Shown here: one piece after another, positions 53,055-60,614 of the stretch
How positions within the stretch are numbered: the first letter of the stretch is position 1
Layout of the letters: every line of letters starts with the position of its first letter
From: Croceivirga sp.
Lineage (GTDB): Bacteria; Bacteroidota; Bacteroidia; Flavobacteriales; Flavobacteriaceae
DNA: 64,000 bases
Assembly: GCA_028284665.1 (NCBI GenBank)
Contig: JANQRG010000005.1
Location: forward strand, 1 to 64,000
Direction: 5' to 3'
The notes under the pieces: model-generated
Told to the model about the DNA's origin: nothing
The model's database searches: none
The model's input: the letters and a program-made list of their open reading frames with translations, nothing else
Program-made: the position numbers and the translations under genes

Positions 53055-53119
53055 TACAAAAGAGATTTCGCATAGAAGGGTTAAGCTATGCGGAAACAAT
53101 GAGGTTGAAGGGAAAGGCT

Positions 53120-54529
53120 ATGGAAGAAAACTTTAGGGATTCAATCGCGACAGTAACAGCCGAAGGCAAAAGGGCCTGGATCTATCCTAAAAAGCCCAGT
53201 GGCAGGTATTTTGAATACCGTAAATATGTTAGTTACGGGCTATTACTGTTTCTTTTTCTGGCGCCTTTCCTAAAGATCAATGGGAACCAGTTCCTAATGT
53301 TCAATGTACTTGAGCGCAGGTTCAATATTTTTGGTTTCCCTTTTTGGCCGCAAGACTTCCATCTTTTTGTGATCTCGATGATCGTTGGGGTCATTTTTAT
53401 TGCATTGTTCACGGTAGCTTTTGGCCGGATATTTTGCGGATGGATGTGTCCCCAGACCATCTTTATGGAGATGGTGTTTCGTAGGATTGAGTATTGGATA
53501 GATGGGGATCGCGGCGCTCAAATGCGTTTGGACAGAGCACCATGGAATGCTAAAAAGATACGGAAGCGATTGCTAAAATGGAGCATCTTTTTTTTGATAT
53601 CCTTTCTTATCGCGAACGTTTTTTTGGCCTACCTGATTAGCAGCGATCAATTGTTACAATACGTTGTAGATGGACCATTGGCACATTTAGGGACCTTAGT
53701 TCCCTTACTCATCTTTACCGCGGTATTTTATTTTGTTTTTGCGTGGTTCCGGGAGCAGGTCTGTATTATTGCCTGTCCCTATGGCAGGCTACAGGGGGTG
53801 TTGTTGGATGATAAATCGGTGGTGGTGGCGTACGACCATAAACGCGGCGAGGGAACGAGCGGCAGAAAGAAATTCAGAAAAAATGAAGATCGGGAAGCCT
53901 TAGGCCATGGAGATTGTATCGATTGTTTTCAATGCGTACATGTATGTCCCACGGGTATTGATATTCGTAACGGTACGCAATTGGAGTGTGTGAACTGCAC
54001 GGCTTGTATCGATGAATGCGATCATATCATGGAGAGCATCAACAGGCCTAAAGGACTCATCCGCTATGCCAGCGAAAGCGAAATCACCAATAAGGAACGG
54101 TTTCGGTTTACGGCAAGGATGAAGGGATATACGGGAGTACTAGCGATTTTAATAGGGGTGCTGGTGGGAATGTTGTTCCTGCGAAATGATTTGGAAGCTA
54201 ATATTCTGAGGCTTCCGGGACAGCTGTATGAGCGAAAAGCCAACAACATCATTAGTAATGTGTATACCTACAAATTAGTGAATAAAACATCAAAAGATAT
54301 TGACGGGGTAAGCTTTAAGCTGCTTTCCCATAACGGTACCATTACTATGGTTTCCAATCAAAGCTTTCAGGTGCCGGCAGAAGATCTGGCGGAAGGGACT
54401 TTGTTTATAGAGATCAATGGTGCTGCATTAACAGGAGATAAAGATGAGTTGAAAATTGGAGTGTATAGTGGAGAGGAGTTGATCGAAACCACGATCACCC
54501 AATTTTTAGCCCCAAGAAGTTATAATTAA
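53120..54529 (+). CDS. ccoG: Cbb3 oxidase accessory protein CcoG (FixG)
   Basis: 469 residues from MEENFRDSIATV (the ATG at 53099 adds seven residues). Several helices, then cysteine clusters for two [4Fe-4S] centres: CGWMCPQTIFMEM, CIIACPYGRLQG, CIDCFQCVHVCPTGIDIR and CVNCTACIDECD. A C-terminal immunoglobulin-like domain (about 375-470). CcoG is a ferredoxin-type cupric reductase needed for copper delivery to the oxidase. 65 bp after ccoP. Confidence 0.95.
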   Translation: MEENFRDSIATVTAEGKRAWIYPKKPSGRYFEYRKYVSYGLLLFLFLAPFLKINGNQFLMFNVLERRFNIFGFPFWPQDFHLFVISMIVGVIFIALFTVAFGRIFCGWMCPQTIFMEMVFRRIEYWIDGDRGAQMRLDRAPWNAKKIRKRLLKWSIFFLISFLIANVFLAYLISSDQLLQYVVDGPLAHLGTLVPLLIFTAVFYFVFAWFREQVCIIACPYGRLQGVLLDDKSVVVAYDHKRGEGTSGRKKFRKNEDREALGHGDCIDCFQCVHVCPTGIDIRNGTQLECVNCTACIDECDHIMESINRPKGLIRYASESEITNKERFRFTARMKGYTGVLAILIGVLVGMLFLRNDLEANILRLPGQLYERKANNIISNVYTYKLVNKTSKDIDGVSFKLLSHNGTITMVSNQSFQVPAEDLAEGTLFIEINGAALTGDKDELKIGVYSGEELIETTITQFLAPRSYN

Positions 54530-54539
54530 AAATACGCAT

Positions 54540-54986
54540 ATGAAATTCAATTGGGGAACAGGTATTGTTTTAGCATTTATTATGTTCATCAGCTTTATCC
54601 TATATTTCGTCATTAGGATGAGCACAGATGATAGCAACAATCATGAATTGGTCACAAAAGACTATTACAAGCAAGAGTTGGCCTATCAGAAAGAGATTGA
54701 TGCGGAGAAAAATGCTGTGGCTTTAGGCGCCCGGTTGAAAATTCAAAAATCAGAAAAAGGCCTTATCATTCAGTTCCCTGAGAACTACAAACCCGAAGAA
54801 ATCACTGGCAAAGTGTCCCTATACCGACCGTCCAACCGGCATTTGGATGTTGACTTTCCAATAAGTTTATCCAATACACATTTGCTCATACCTGACAATC
54901 AGCTGGTAGACGGTCGATGGGACATTGCCATTTCCTGGGAATATAAAGGTAACAGCTTTCTGCATAAGGAAAAATTAAGCTACTGA
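54540..54986 (+). CDS. ccoH: FixH/CcoH-family protein
   Basis: 148 residues: one N-terminal helix (GTGIVLAFIMFISFILYFVIRM), then the FixH-type periplasmic beta domain (HELVTKDYYKQELAYQKEIDAEKNA; VSLYRPSNRHLDVDFPISLS). It helps assemble or stabilise cbb3 oxidase. 10 bp after ccoG and 2 bp before the next gene. Confidence 0.92.
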   Translation: MKFNWGTGIVLAFIMFISFILYFVIRMSTDDSNNHELVTKDYYKQELAYQKEIDAEKNAVALGARLKIQKSEKGLIIQFPENYKPEEITGKVSLYRPSNRHLDVDFPISLSNTHLLIPDNQLVDGRWDIAISWEYKGNSFLHKEKLSY

Positions 54987-54988
54987 AT

Positions 54989-55699
54989 ATGTTGCTTTCG
55001 GCCCTTGCTTTAGGTTTTTTAGGAAGTTTACACTGTCTGGGAATGTGTGGACCAATAGCGTTCATGCTTCCTTTAGATCGTGAACGTCCCGGCAAAAAGA
55101 TTTCTCAGCTTTTTGTGTACCATTTTGGCAGGATCATAGCCTACGGTCTATTGGGACTTGCCTTTGGTTTGGCCGGCAGGGGACTCCAGTTTTTTGGAGT
55201 ACAGCAAAAACTGTCCATTGGGATAGGGATCATAATGATTGTTGTCGTGCTTCTTCCAAAAACAATTTCCCTAAGATTCAGGCCGGTAGTAGGATTTCAG
55301 CGATTACTGATACAATTAAAATCCAAACTTGGTAAATCATTACAAAAAAAATCACCGGAAACTTTTCTTACCGTAGGGTTCCTAAATGGCTTTTTGCCAT
55401 GTGGATTGGTTTATATTGCCCTGTTGGGAGCAATTGCCACCGGAAGTGCCTGGTATGGATGGATGTATATGGTGTTATTTGGTTTGGGAACAGTTCCTCT
55501 GATGACCTCTGCAGTTTATGCCGGAGGTTATCTGGGGAATGGTGTTAAAACCAAAATACGGAAAATGGTTCCGGTATTCGTAGTGGTTATAGCGATACTG
55601 TTCATTGTTCGCGGAATGGGTCTGGGAATTCCCTACCTTTCTCCGAAGCAGGCCTCTCAGGAAATGGTGGATACGGGTATAGAATGTCATCAACCGTGA
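54989..55699 (+). CDS. TauE/SafE-like (cytochrome-biogenesis transmembrane) protein
   Basis: 236 residues with six helices. N-terminal LGSLHCLGMCGPIAFMLP, a conserved H-C...M-C motif of the UreH/TauE-like branch that goes with cbb3 oxidase genes, followed by GFLNGFLPCGLVYIALLGAI with a second conserved cysteine. Probably handles copper or assists oxidase biogenesis rather than sulfite export. Last gene of the cco operon. Confidence 0.85.
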   Translation: MLLSALALGFLGSLHCLGMCGPIAFMLPLDRERPGKKISQLFVYHFGRIIAYGLLGLAFGLAGRGLQFFGVQQKLSIGIGIIMIVVVLLPKTISLRFRPVVGFQRLLIQLKSKLGKSLQKKSPETFLTVGFLNGFLPCGLVYIALLGAIATGSAWYGWMYMVLFGLGTVPLMTSAVYAGGYLGNGVKTKIRKMVPVFVVVIAILFIVRGMGLGIPYLSPKQASQEMVDTGIECHQP

Positions 55700-55762
55700 T
55701 GGCTTTCAGAATTAAATTGCGTTCATTTTTACCAGGGATGCTAAAAAGAAAAAGAAAAAATA

Positions 55763-57046
55763 ATGAAAATAACATCAGTTGAAGAAGTAGTTAAGATTGT
55801 TAAATCGGGCGATCGGGTGTTCTTACAGGGAGCGGCTATGACCCCGAACGAGTTGATTGATGCGTTGTGCGAACGTCATCAGGAATTAGAAAATGTAGAA
55901 CTCATCTCCATACATACGGAAGGGGGAGCGAAATACACCCAGGAGCCGTATAGCAATGCTTTCCGGTTAAATTCTTGCTTTGTTGGGGGTAACGTCAGAA
56001 AAAGCGTAAATACGCTAAAAGCGGATTATATCCCTATTTTCCTTAGTGAGATCCACAGATTGTTTTATGAGGGAATCTTCCCCTTGGATGTAGTTGTAGT
56101 ACAAGTATCGCCTCCGGATAAACACGGCTATTGTTCTCTAGGGGTTTCGGTAGACGTTGCCTTACCGGCGGTACGATCGGGTAAAAAAATTATTGCACAG
56201 ATCAATCCTTATGTGCCCAGAACGCATGGAACAGGAATTGTTCACGTTAATGATATTGCTCTTGCCTGTGAGGTGAACCGACCCATACACGAACACGAAC
56301 CACAGTCCATTTCCGAGACGGAACACAAGATTGGAAGAAATGTGGCTACCTTAATAGAGGATGGAGCTACCCTGCAGATGGGGATCGGAAACATTCCTGA
56401 TGCTGTTCTAACGAATTTGACCAATCATAAAGATCTGGGAATCCATACGGAAATGTTCTCCGATGGTGTACTTCCGTTATTGGAAAGTGGTGTGATCACA
56501 GGAAAGCTGAAGGCTGTTAAAAGGGGTAAAATTGTAAGCTGTTTTGCTGTTGGATCCAGAAAGTTGTATGATTTTATTCATGATAATCCTATTTGTGATT
56601 TCAGGGATGCAGCATACACCAATGATGGCGCTCGTATTCGTAGAAACCCTAAGGTCACCGCAATAAACAGTGCCATTGAAATTGATCTTACAGGGCAGGT
56701 TTGCGCAGATACCATAGGTAGCTATCAATTTTCCGGAGTTGGTGGGCAAATGGACTTTATACGTGGGGCAGCACTTTCCAAGGGAGGGAAACCCATTTTC
56801 GCTATTAGTTCTGTTACTAAAAAAGGGGTATCCAAAATAGTCCCTTTTCTAAAGCCGGGGGCAGGTGTAACTACAACGCGCGCCCACGTGCACTACGTAG
56901 CTACTGAGTATGGGATGGTTAATCTGTTTGGAAAGAATTTAAAGCAACGCGCCAGGGCCTTGATTTCCATAGCCCACCCGGATCACAAGGAAATGTTGGA
57001 AAAAGCCGCTTTCGAACGTTTCAATGGAAGCTTGATCAAAAGCTAG
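55763..57046 (+). CDS. Acetyl-CoA hydrolase/CoA-transferase family protein
   Basis: 427 residues of the family I CoA-transferase fold: CoA-binding GIGNIPDAVL, catalytic glutamate in GIHTEMFSDGVLPLLESGV, and the C-terminal GVTTTRAHVHYVATEYGMVNLFGKNLKQRARALI. It exchanges CoA between acetate-, 4-hydroxybutyrate- or succinate-type acids. Normal length. Single gene, 63 bp after the cco operon; no FNR-like site seen before it. Confidence 0.93.
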   Translation: MKITSVEEVVKIVKSGDRVFLQGAAMTPNELIDALCERHQELENVELISIHTEGGAKYTQEPYSNAFRLNSCFVGGNVRKSVNTLKADYIPIFLSEIHRLFYEGIFPLDVVVVQVSPPDKHGYCSLGVSVDVALPAVRSGKKIIAQINPYVPRTHGTGIVHVNDIALACEVNRPIHEHEPQSISETEHKIGRNVATLIEDGATLQMGIGNIPDAVLTNLTNHKDLGIHTEMFSDGVLPLLESGVITGKLKAVKRGKIVSCFAVGSRKLYDFIHDNPICDFRDAAYTNDGARIRRNPKVTAINSAIEIDLTGQVCADTIGSYQFSGVGGQMDFIRGAALSKGGKPIFAISSVTKKGVSKIVPFLKPGAGVTTTRAHVHYVATEYGMVNLFGKNLKQRARALISIAHPDHKEMLEKAAFERFNGSLIKS

Positions 57047-57128
57047 AAGAAGAAAAAGGTGTATCCTGGTTGCCGTTATTGACTGTAAAGGATCAAATAT
57101 AAACTGGAACAAAAACGATGTAATTAGT

Positions 57129-57644
57129 ATGGCGAGACCCAAAGATAAATCCGAACTATTGGCTTTAAGCCAGGCTAACTATGATAGATTAATTGCTTTT
57201 GTAGATGGCCTTTCCAAAAAAGAGCAAGAGAAGGATTTTCCTCTGGGGACCTTAAATCGTAACATAAGGGATGTTTTCGCGCACTTGCATTACTGGCATT
57301 TACTAATGGTAGATTGGTACACTATTGGGATGTCGGGACAAAAACCGGATATGCCCGCTAAAGGATATACGTGGAGAACGCTTCCGGCCCTTAATGCGCT
57401 TATCCAGGAACGCTATAGCAAAGTTGCGCTGGAAGATGCTAGGGGCTTATTAGAACAGTCCTTTAAAATAGTTCGGAAAATTATCGAAGCACATACGGAC
57501 GAAGAGCTTTTTGCCAAGAAGAAATATCCCTGGACAGGCTCTACCTCTTTGGGAGCCTATTTGATTTCTGCAACTTCTAGCCATTATGATTGGGCGTACA
57601 AACTTATTAAGAAGGCAAAAAAAGAGGAGGTCTTTTCTTCTTAG
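57129..57644 (+). CDS. ClbS/DfsB-family four-helix bundle protein
   Basis: 171 residues, DinB-like four-helix bundle. Signatures: RNIRDVFAHLHYWHLLMVDWYTIG, KGYTWRTLPALNALIQERYSK, and YPWTGSTSLGAYLISATSSHYDWAYKLIKKAKK. ClbS hydrolyses the warhead of colibactin; most family members are of unknown role in small-molecule protection. Single gene; its last codons overlap a minus-strand terminator. Confidence 0.9.
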   Translation: MARPKDKSELLALSQANYDRLIAFVDGLSKKEQEKDFPLGTLNRNIRDVFAHLHYWHLLMVDWYTIGMSGQKPDMPAKGYTWRTLPALNALIQERYSKVALEDARGLLEQSFKIVRKIIEAHTDEELFAKKKYPWTGSTSLGAYLISATSSHYDWAYKLIKKAKKEEVFSS

Positions 57645-57653
57645 ACCTCCTCT
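57617..57653 (-). terminator. Terminator of the CBS gene (minus strand)
   Basis: Perfect stem AGAGGAGGTC (57623-57632) with GACCTCCTCT (57644-57653), followed on the minus strand by a T-run (57623-57617). It overlaps the 3' end of the ClbS-like coding sequence, so the two convergent genes share DNA at their ends. Confidence 0.8.
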
Positions 57654-57718
57654 CCTAACAAATCAAATCTCAAACCAACTGTCCATCAATCAGCCAGTCC
57701 GTGGAACAAGTGAATGCT

Positions 57719-58138
57719 TTAATATTGCTCTATCAGATAGCGGATCAAATCCGTTGTGGTAACAATACCCACAAGTTTTCCTTCTTCTACCACTGGTAAA
57801 GCGTGAAATTCTTTTAAGGCCAGGAATTGTGCTACTTCTTTAATTGTTGCCGTGGGAGGCACGCTCACCACATCTTTTACCATAACCTGTTCAATAGAGA
57901 ACATGTTGTAGACCATAGTGTCCACCTCAAATTCGTCCTCATCTATAGCGTCCGCAAAGCTTATACGCATCAAGTCGGTATAGCTGAGCATGCCCAGAAT
58001 AGTATCGCCCCGTACCACGGGAATGTGTCGTATACGATGCTTTTTGAAAAGTTCTTCTGCGGAAACAAGATCATCTTGGGTAGTGATGGTCACTACCTTT
58101 TGGGTCATTATCTGAGATATAGGAACACGTTTTTTCAT
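57719..58138 (-). CDS. CBS-pair protein
   Basis: 139 residues, two CBS motifs: ISQIMTQKVVTITTQDDLVSAEELFKKHRIRHIPVV and EQVMVKDVVSVPPTATIKEVAQFLALKEFHALPVV. CBS pairs bind adenosine nucleotides or act as energy sensors. No other domain. Its promoter carries TGATAAAAGTCA (58194-58205), so it probably belongs to the oxygen-responsive set. Confidence 0.9.
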   Translation of the reverse strand: MKKRVPISQIMTQKVVTITTQDDLVSAEELFKKHRIRHIPVVRGDTILGMLSYTDLMRISFADAIDEDEFEVDTMVYNMFSIEQVMVKDVVSVPPTATIKEVAQFLALKEFHALPVVEEGKLVGIVTTTDLIRYLIEQY

Positions 58139-58162
58139 GATACTGGCTTTTAAATTCCTTCT

Positions 58163-58205
58163 TCAAGGTACGTTGCTTATTCGGGTATAAACATGATAAA
58201 AGTCA
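58163..58205 (-). promoter_or_regulatory. FNR-like site and -7 box of the CBS gene
   Basis: TGATAAAAGTCA (58194-58205) and minus-strand TACCTTGA (58170-58163), which matches the -7 consensus weakly but starts at the same 29.5-bp distance from the site centre as in the other promoters. Confidence 0.55.
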
Positions 58206-58218
58206 GGCGGTAATAACC

Positions 58219-58240
58219 AAAAAGGGGGCTACCAGCCCCC
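58219..58240 (-). terminator. Terminator of the hemN-usp operon
   Basis: GGGGGCT (58224-58230) and AGCCCCC (58234-58240) with a 3-nt loop, then minus-strand TTTTT. It lies 14 bp past the universal stress gene stop. Confidence 0.85.
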
Positions 58241-58253
58241 ACTAAAAAGTTGG

Positions 58254-59075
58254 TTAAATCTTAAAGGTCACTACAGGGATCTTACTGTGGTTGGCAATAT
58301 CTTCACCAATACTACCCATAAAGAAGTGCGATAGCCCATGTCTGCCGTGGGTAGGAATACCGATCAAGTCTGCGACGCTGTTCTCAGCATAATTGAGTAC
58401 ACCTTTTTCAACAGTATAATCATTATAAATATCCACTTCCAGGCCTAAATTGGCCTTATCCAAAAACTTTGAAATATGTGTATAGGCATCTCCGGTACTT
58501 AGAAAAGCATCCGCAGGTGTATTGATGTATACCATCTTTAACTCGGCACCAAGCAATTTGGCAAAAGCAACTGCCTTTTTTGCAGCTTCGGTACTTTCTT
58601 CTTTAAAATCGCAGGCAAATACAAACCTTTCGGCTTTAAAATCGTCCACATCGCCTTTAACTACCAAAACCGGGATTTCAGAATTGCGCACTACACGTTC
58701 GGTGTTGGAACCAATGAAAATCTCTTGAAGTCCATCAACACCGTGCGATCCCATAACAATTAAGTCGACATTGTGTTTTTCCGCCAGCTCGCTAACCTCA
58801 CTAAATACCTTGTAATGCTTGATAATAGGGGTGACATTAACCCCTTCCAGGTAGGGTTTGTCCAGGAACTCCCCAAAACGTTTTTCGGTCAATTTAATTA
58901 GATGCACGACATGTTCCTGGGGAATGTATTCTGTACCACTCATGATCGCTGGAGACAACTCCAACATATGTAGTACATACAACTCGGCATTGTTTTTTGC
59001 AGCCAGTTTAGCGGCCACTTTTAATGCAATTTCGGACTGTTCGGAAAAATCTATGGGAACAATAATACTTTTCAT
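58254..59075 (-). CDS. Universal stress protein, two Usp domains
   Basis: 273 residues, two tandem Usp folds, both with the ATP-binding pattern: MGSHGVDGLQEIFIGSNTERVVRNSEIPVLVVK and IPTHGRHGLSHFFMGSIGEDIANHSKIPVVTF. It lies 17 bp downstream of hemN on the same strand, so probably co-transcribed from the FNR-like promoter at 60.5 kb. Confidence 0.92.
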   Translation of the reverse strand: MKSIIVPIDFSEQSEIALKVAAKLAAKNNAELYVLHMLELSPAIMSGTEYIPQEHVVHLIKLTEKRFGEFLDKPYLEGVNVTPIIKHYKVFSEVSELAEKHNVDLIVMGSHGVDGLQEIFIGSNTERVVRNSEIPVLVVKGDVDDFKAERFVFACDFKEESTEAAKKAVAFAKLLGAELKMVYINTPADAFLSTGDAYTHISKFLDKANLGLEVDIYNDYTVEKGVLNYAENSVADLIGIPTHGRHGLSHFFMGSIGEDIANHSKIPVVTFKI

Positions 59076-59092
59076 TTTATTAAGATTTTGGG

Positions 59093-60451
59093 TTATACTG
59101 TCATTGAAAATAATCGGGTGTCCGGTTGTTTCCGTTGTAACCTAAGGTCAAAGGCCATACTGACGTTTCTAATAAATGGACGCCCTTTTTGGGTAACCAT
59201 AATACGGTTTGCATCAATGTTGACCAGTCCATCATGCTCTAATTCCCTCAAATTATCAAGAATTTGTTCAAAATTCAGGATAGCTCTCTGCTCTTCTTCC
59301 CATGATGTTTCAAAACGGCACATCAAGTTCAAAATATGTTTTCGGATCAGTTGATCTTCCGTATTGAGCAAATGTCCGCGAAACACCGGAATAATGTTTT
59401 GTGCAACCAAATGCTGGTATTCTTCAATATTTTTGACGTTTTGGGCAAAACCGTACCAGCTGTCGCCAATGCTTGAAACTCCCAGGCCAATCATCATTTG
59501 TGTCCTAAATGGCGTGTATCCCATGAAATTTCTATGGAGACTTCCCTTTTCCACTGCTTTGGACAGTGCATCTGTAGGAAGTGCAAAATGGTCCATACCA
59601 ATATCCTGATACCCCATATCGGTTAAGATTTGCTTGCCCGTCTCTTGTTGTAGTTTTTTATTTTCTGCAGATGGGAGATCTTCATCGCGATAGCCGCGTT
59701 GCCCGTTACCACTCCTCCAGGGGACGTGGGCATAACTGTACAAGGCAATGCGGTCTGGCATAAGCTGAGAAGTAAGCCTCAGTGTTTGCTCAACATCCTT
59801 CCTGGTTTGAAAAGGAAGACCGTAAACAAGGTCATGACCTACCGAAGTGTAACCAATTTCTCTGGCAGCGGCGGTAACGGCCTCCACCTTCTCAAAAGGT
59901 TGTACCCTATTGATGGCTGATTGTACCTTAGGGTTATAGTCCTGAACACCAAAACAAACCCTCTCGAAACCAACAGCGTACAATGCCTGTAAATGTGCAG
60001 TGGTCGTATTGTTCGGGTGGCCTTCAAAGCTCAGCTGCGCCTCCTCGTCCAAATGGGCAAATCGTAAAATACCTTCTACCAAATGAACAAGGTTTTCCGG
60101 CGAAAAGAACGTTGGGGTACCTCCTCCCAAATGGAGTTCCTTAATGGTAGGCTTTGTCCCAAACAGATCGCGGTACAGGTTCCACTCCTGTAGCACTGCG
60201 TTGATATAAGGCTTTTCTACCTCATGTCGTTTGGTTATTCGTTTGTGACAGCCACAAAAGGTACACATACTTTCACAAAAGGGCAGATGAATATAAAGGC
60301 TTATTCCATCTCCTTTACTTTCTCTAAAGCTCCGGGCCACGCTTTCCTTCCACTTTTGGCCGGAAAAATGATCCAAATCCCAATATGGCACGGTGGGATA
60401 ACTGGTATAACGTGGCCCGGGGATATTATACTTCTGGGTGAGATCGCACAT
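59093..60451 (-). CDS. hemN: Oxygen-independent coproporphyrinogen III oxidase HemN
   Basis: 452 residues from MCDLTQKYNIPGPRYTSYPTVPYW, the conserved N-terminus; an open frame of 66 more codons continues upstream across the promoter and is not coding. Radical SAM signature YIHLPFCESMCTFCGCHKR (C-x3-C-x2-C), then LHLGGGTPTFFSPENL and GHDLVYGLPFQT. Converts coproporphyrinogen III to protoporphyrinogen IX without oxygen, feeding heme to the oxidase under low O2. FNR-like site 62 bp upstream. Confidence 0.94.
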   Translation of the reverse strand: MCDLTQKYNIPGPRYTSYPTVPYWDLDHFSGQKWKESVARSFRESKGDGISLYIHLPFCESMCTFCGCHKRITKRHEVEKPYINAVLQEWNLYRDLFGTKPTIKELHLGGGTPTFFSPENLVHLVEGILRFAHLDEEAQLSFEGHPNNTTTAHLQALYAVGFERVCFGVQDYNPKVQSAINRVQPFEKVEAVTAAAREIGYTSVGHDLVYGLPFQTRKDVEQTLRLTSQLMPDRIALYSYAHVPWRSGNGQRGYRDEDLPSAENKKLQQETGKQILTDMGYQDIGMDHFALPTDALSKAVEKGSLHRNFMGYTPFRTQMMIGLGVSSIGDSWYGFAQNVKNIEEYQHLVAQNIIPVFRGHLLNTEDQLIRKHILNLMCRFETSWEEEQRAILNFEQILDNLRELEHDGLVNIDANRIMVTQKGRPFIRNVSMAFDLRLQRKQPDTRLFSMTV

Positions 60452-60481
60452 GCTTGTCGTAATTCGCTTAATCTGTGCTTT

Positions 60482-60524
60482 CGAAATTACGCGGGTTATA
60501 GCATAAAAAATATGATAAATGTCA
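60482..60524 (-). promoter_or_regulatory. FNR-like site and -7 box of hemN
   Basis: TGATAAATGTCA (60513-60524) and minus-strand -7 box TAATTTCG (60489-60482), 29.5 bp from the site centre to the -7 start. HemN start codon at 60451. Confidence 0.7.
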
Positions 60525-60552
60525 TATGCCCCTGCCCAGGAAAGGACAAGTC

Positions 60553-60595
60553 TGACAATTATCATATTTTTAGGATAGGGCAATGTATAAGTTTG
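60553..60595 (+). promoter_or_regulatory. FNR-like site and -7 box of the GCS2-CBS gene
   Basis: TGACAATTATCA (60553-60564) and a perfect plus-strand -7 box TAAGTTTG (60588-60595), at the same 29.5-bp distance. Predicted transcript starts near 60600, before the ATG at 60615. Confidence 0.7.
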
Positions 60596-60614
60596 TGTGT
60601 TAAGTACTGTCCTT

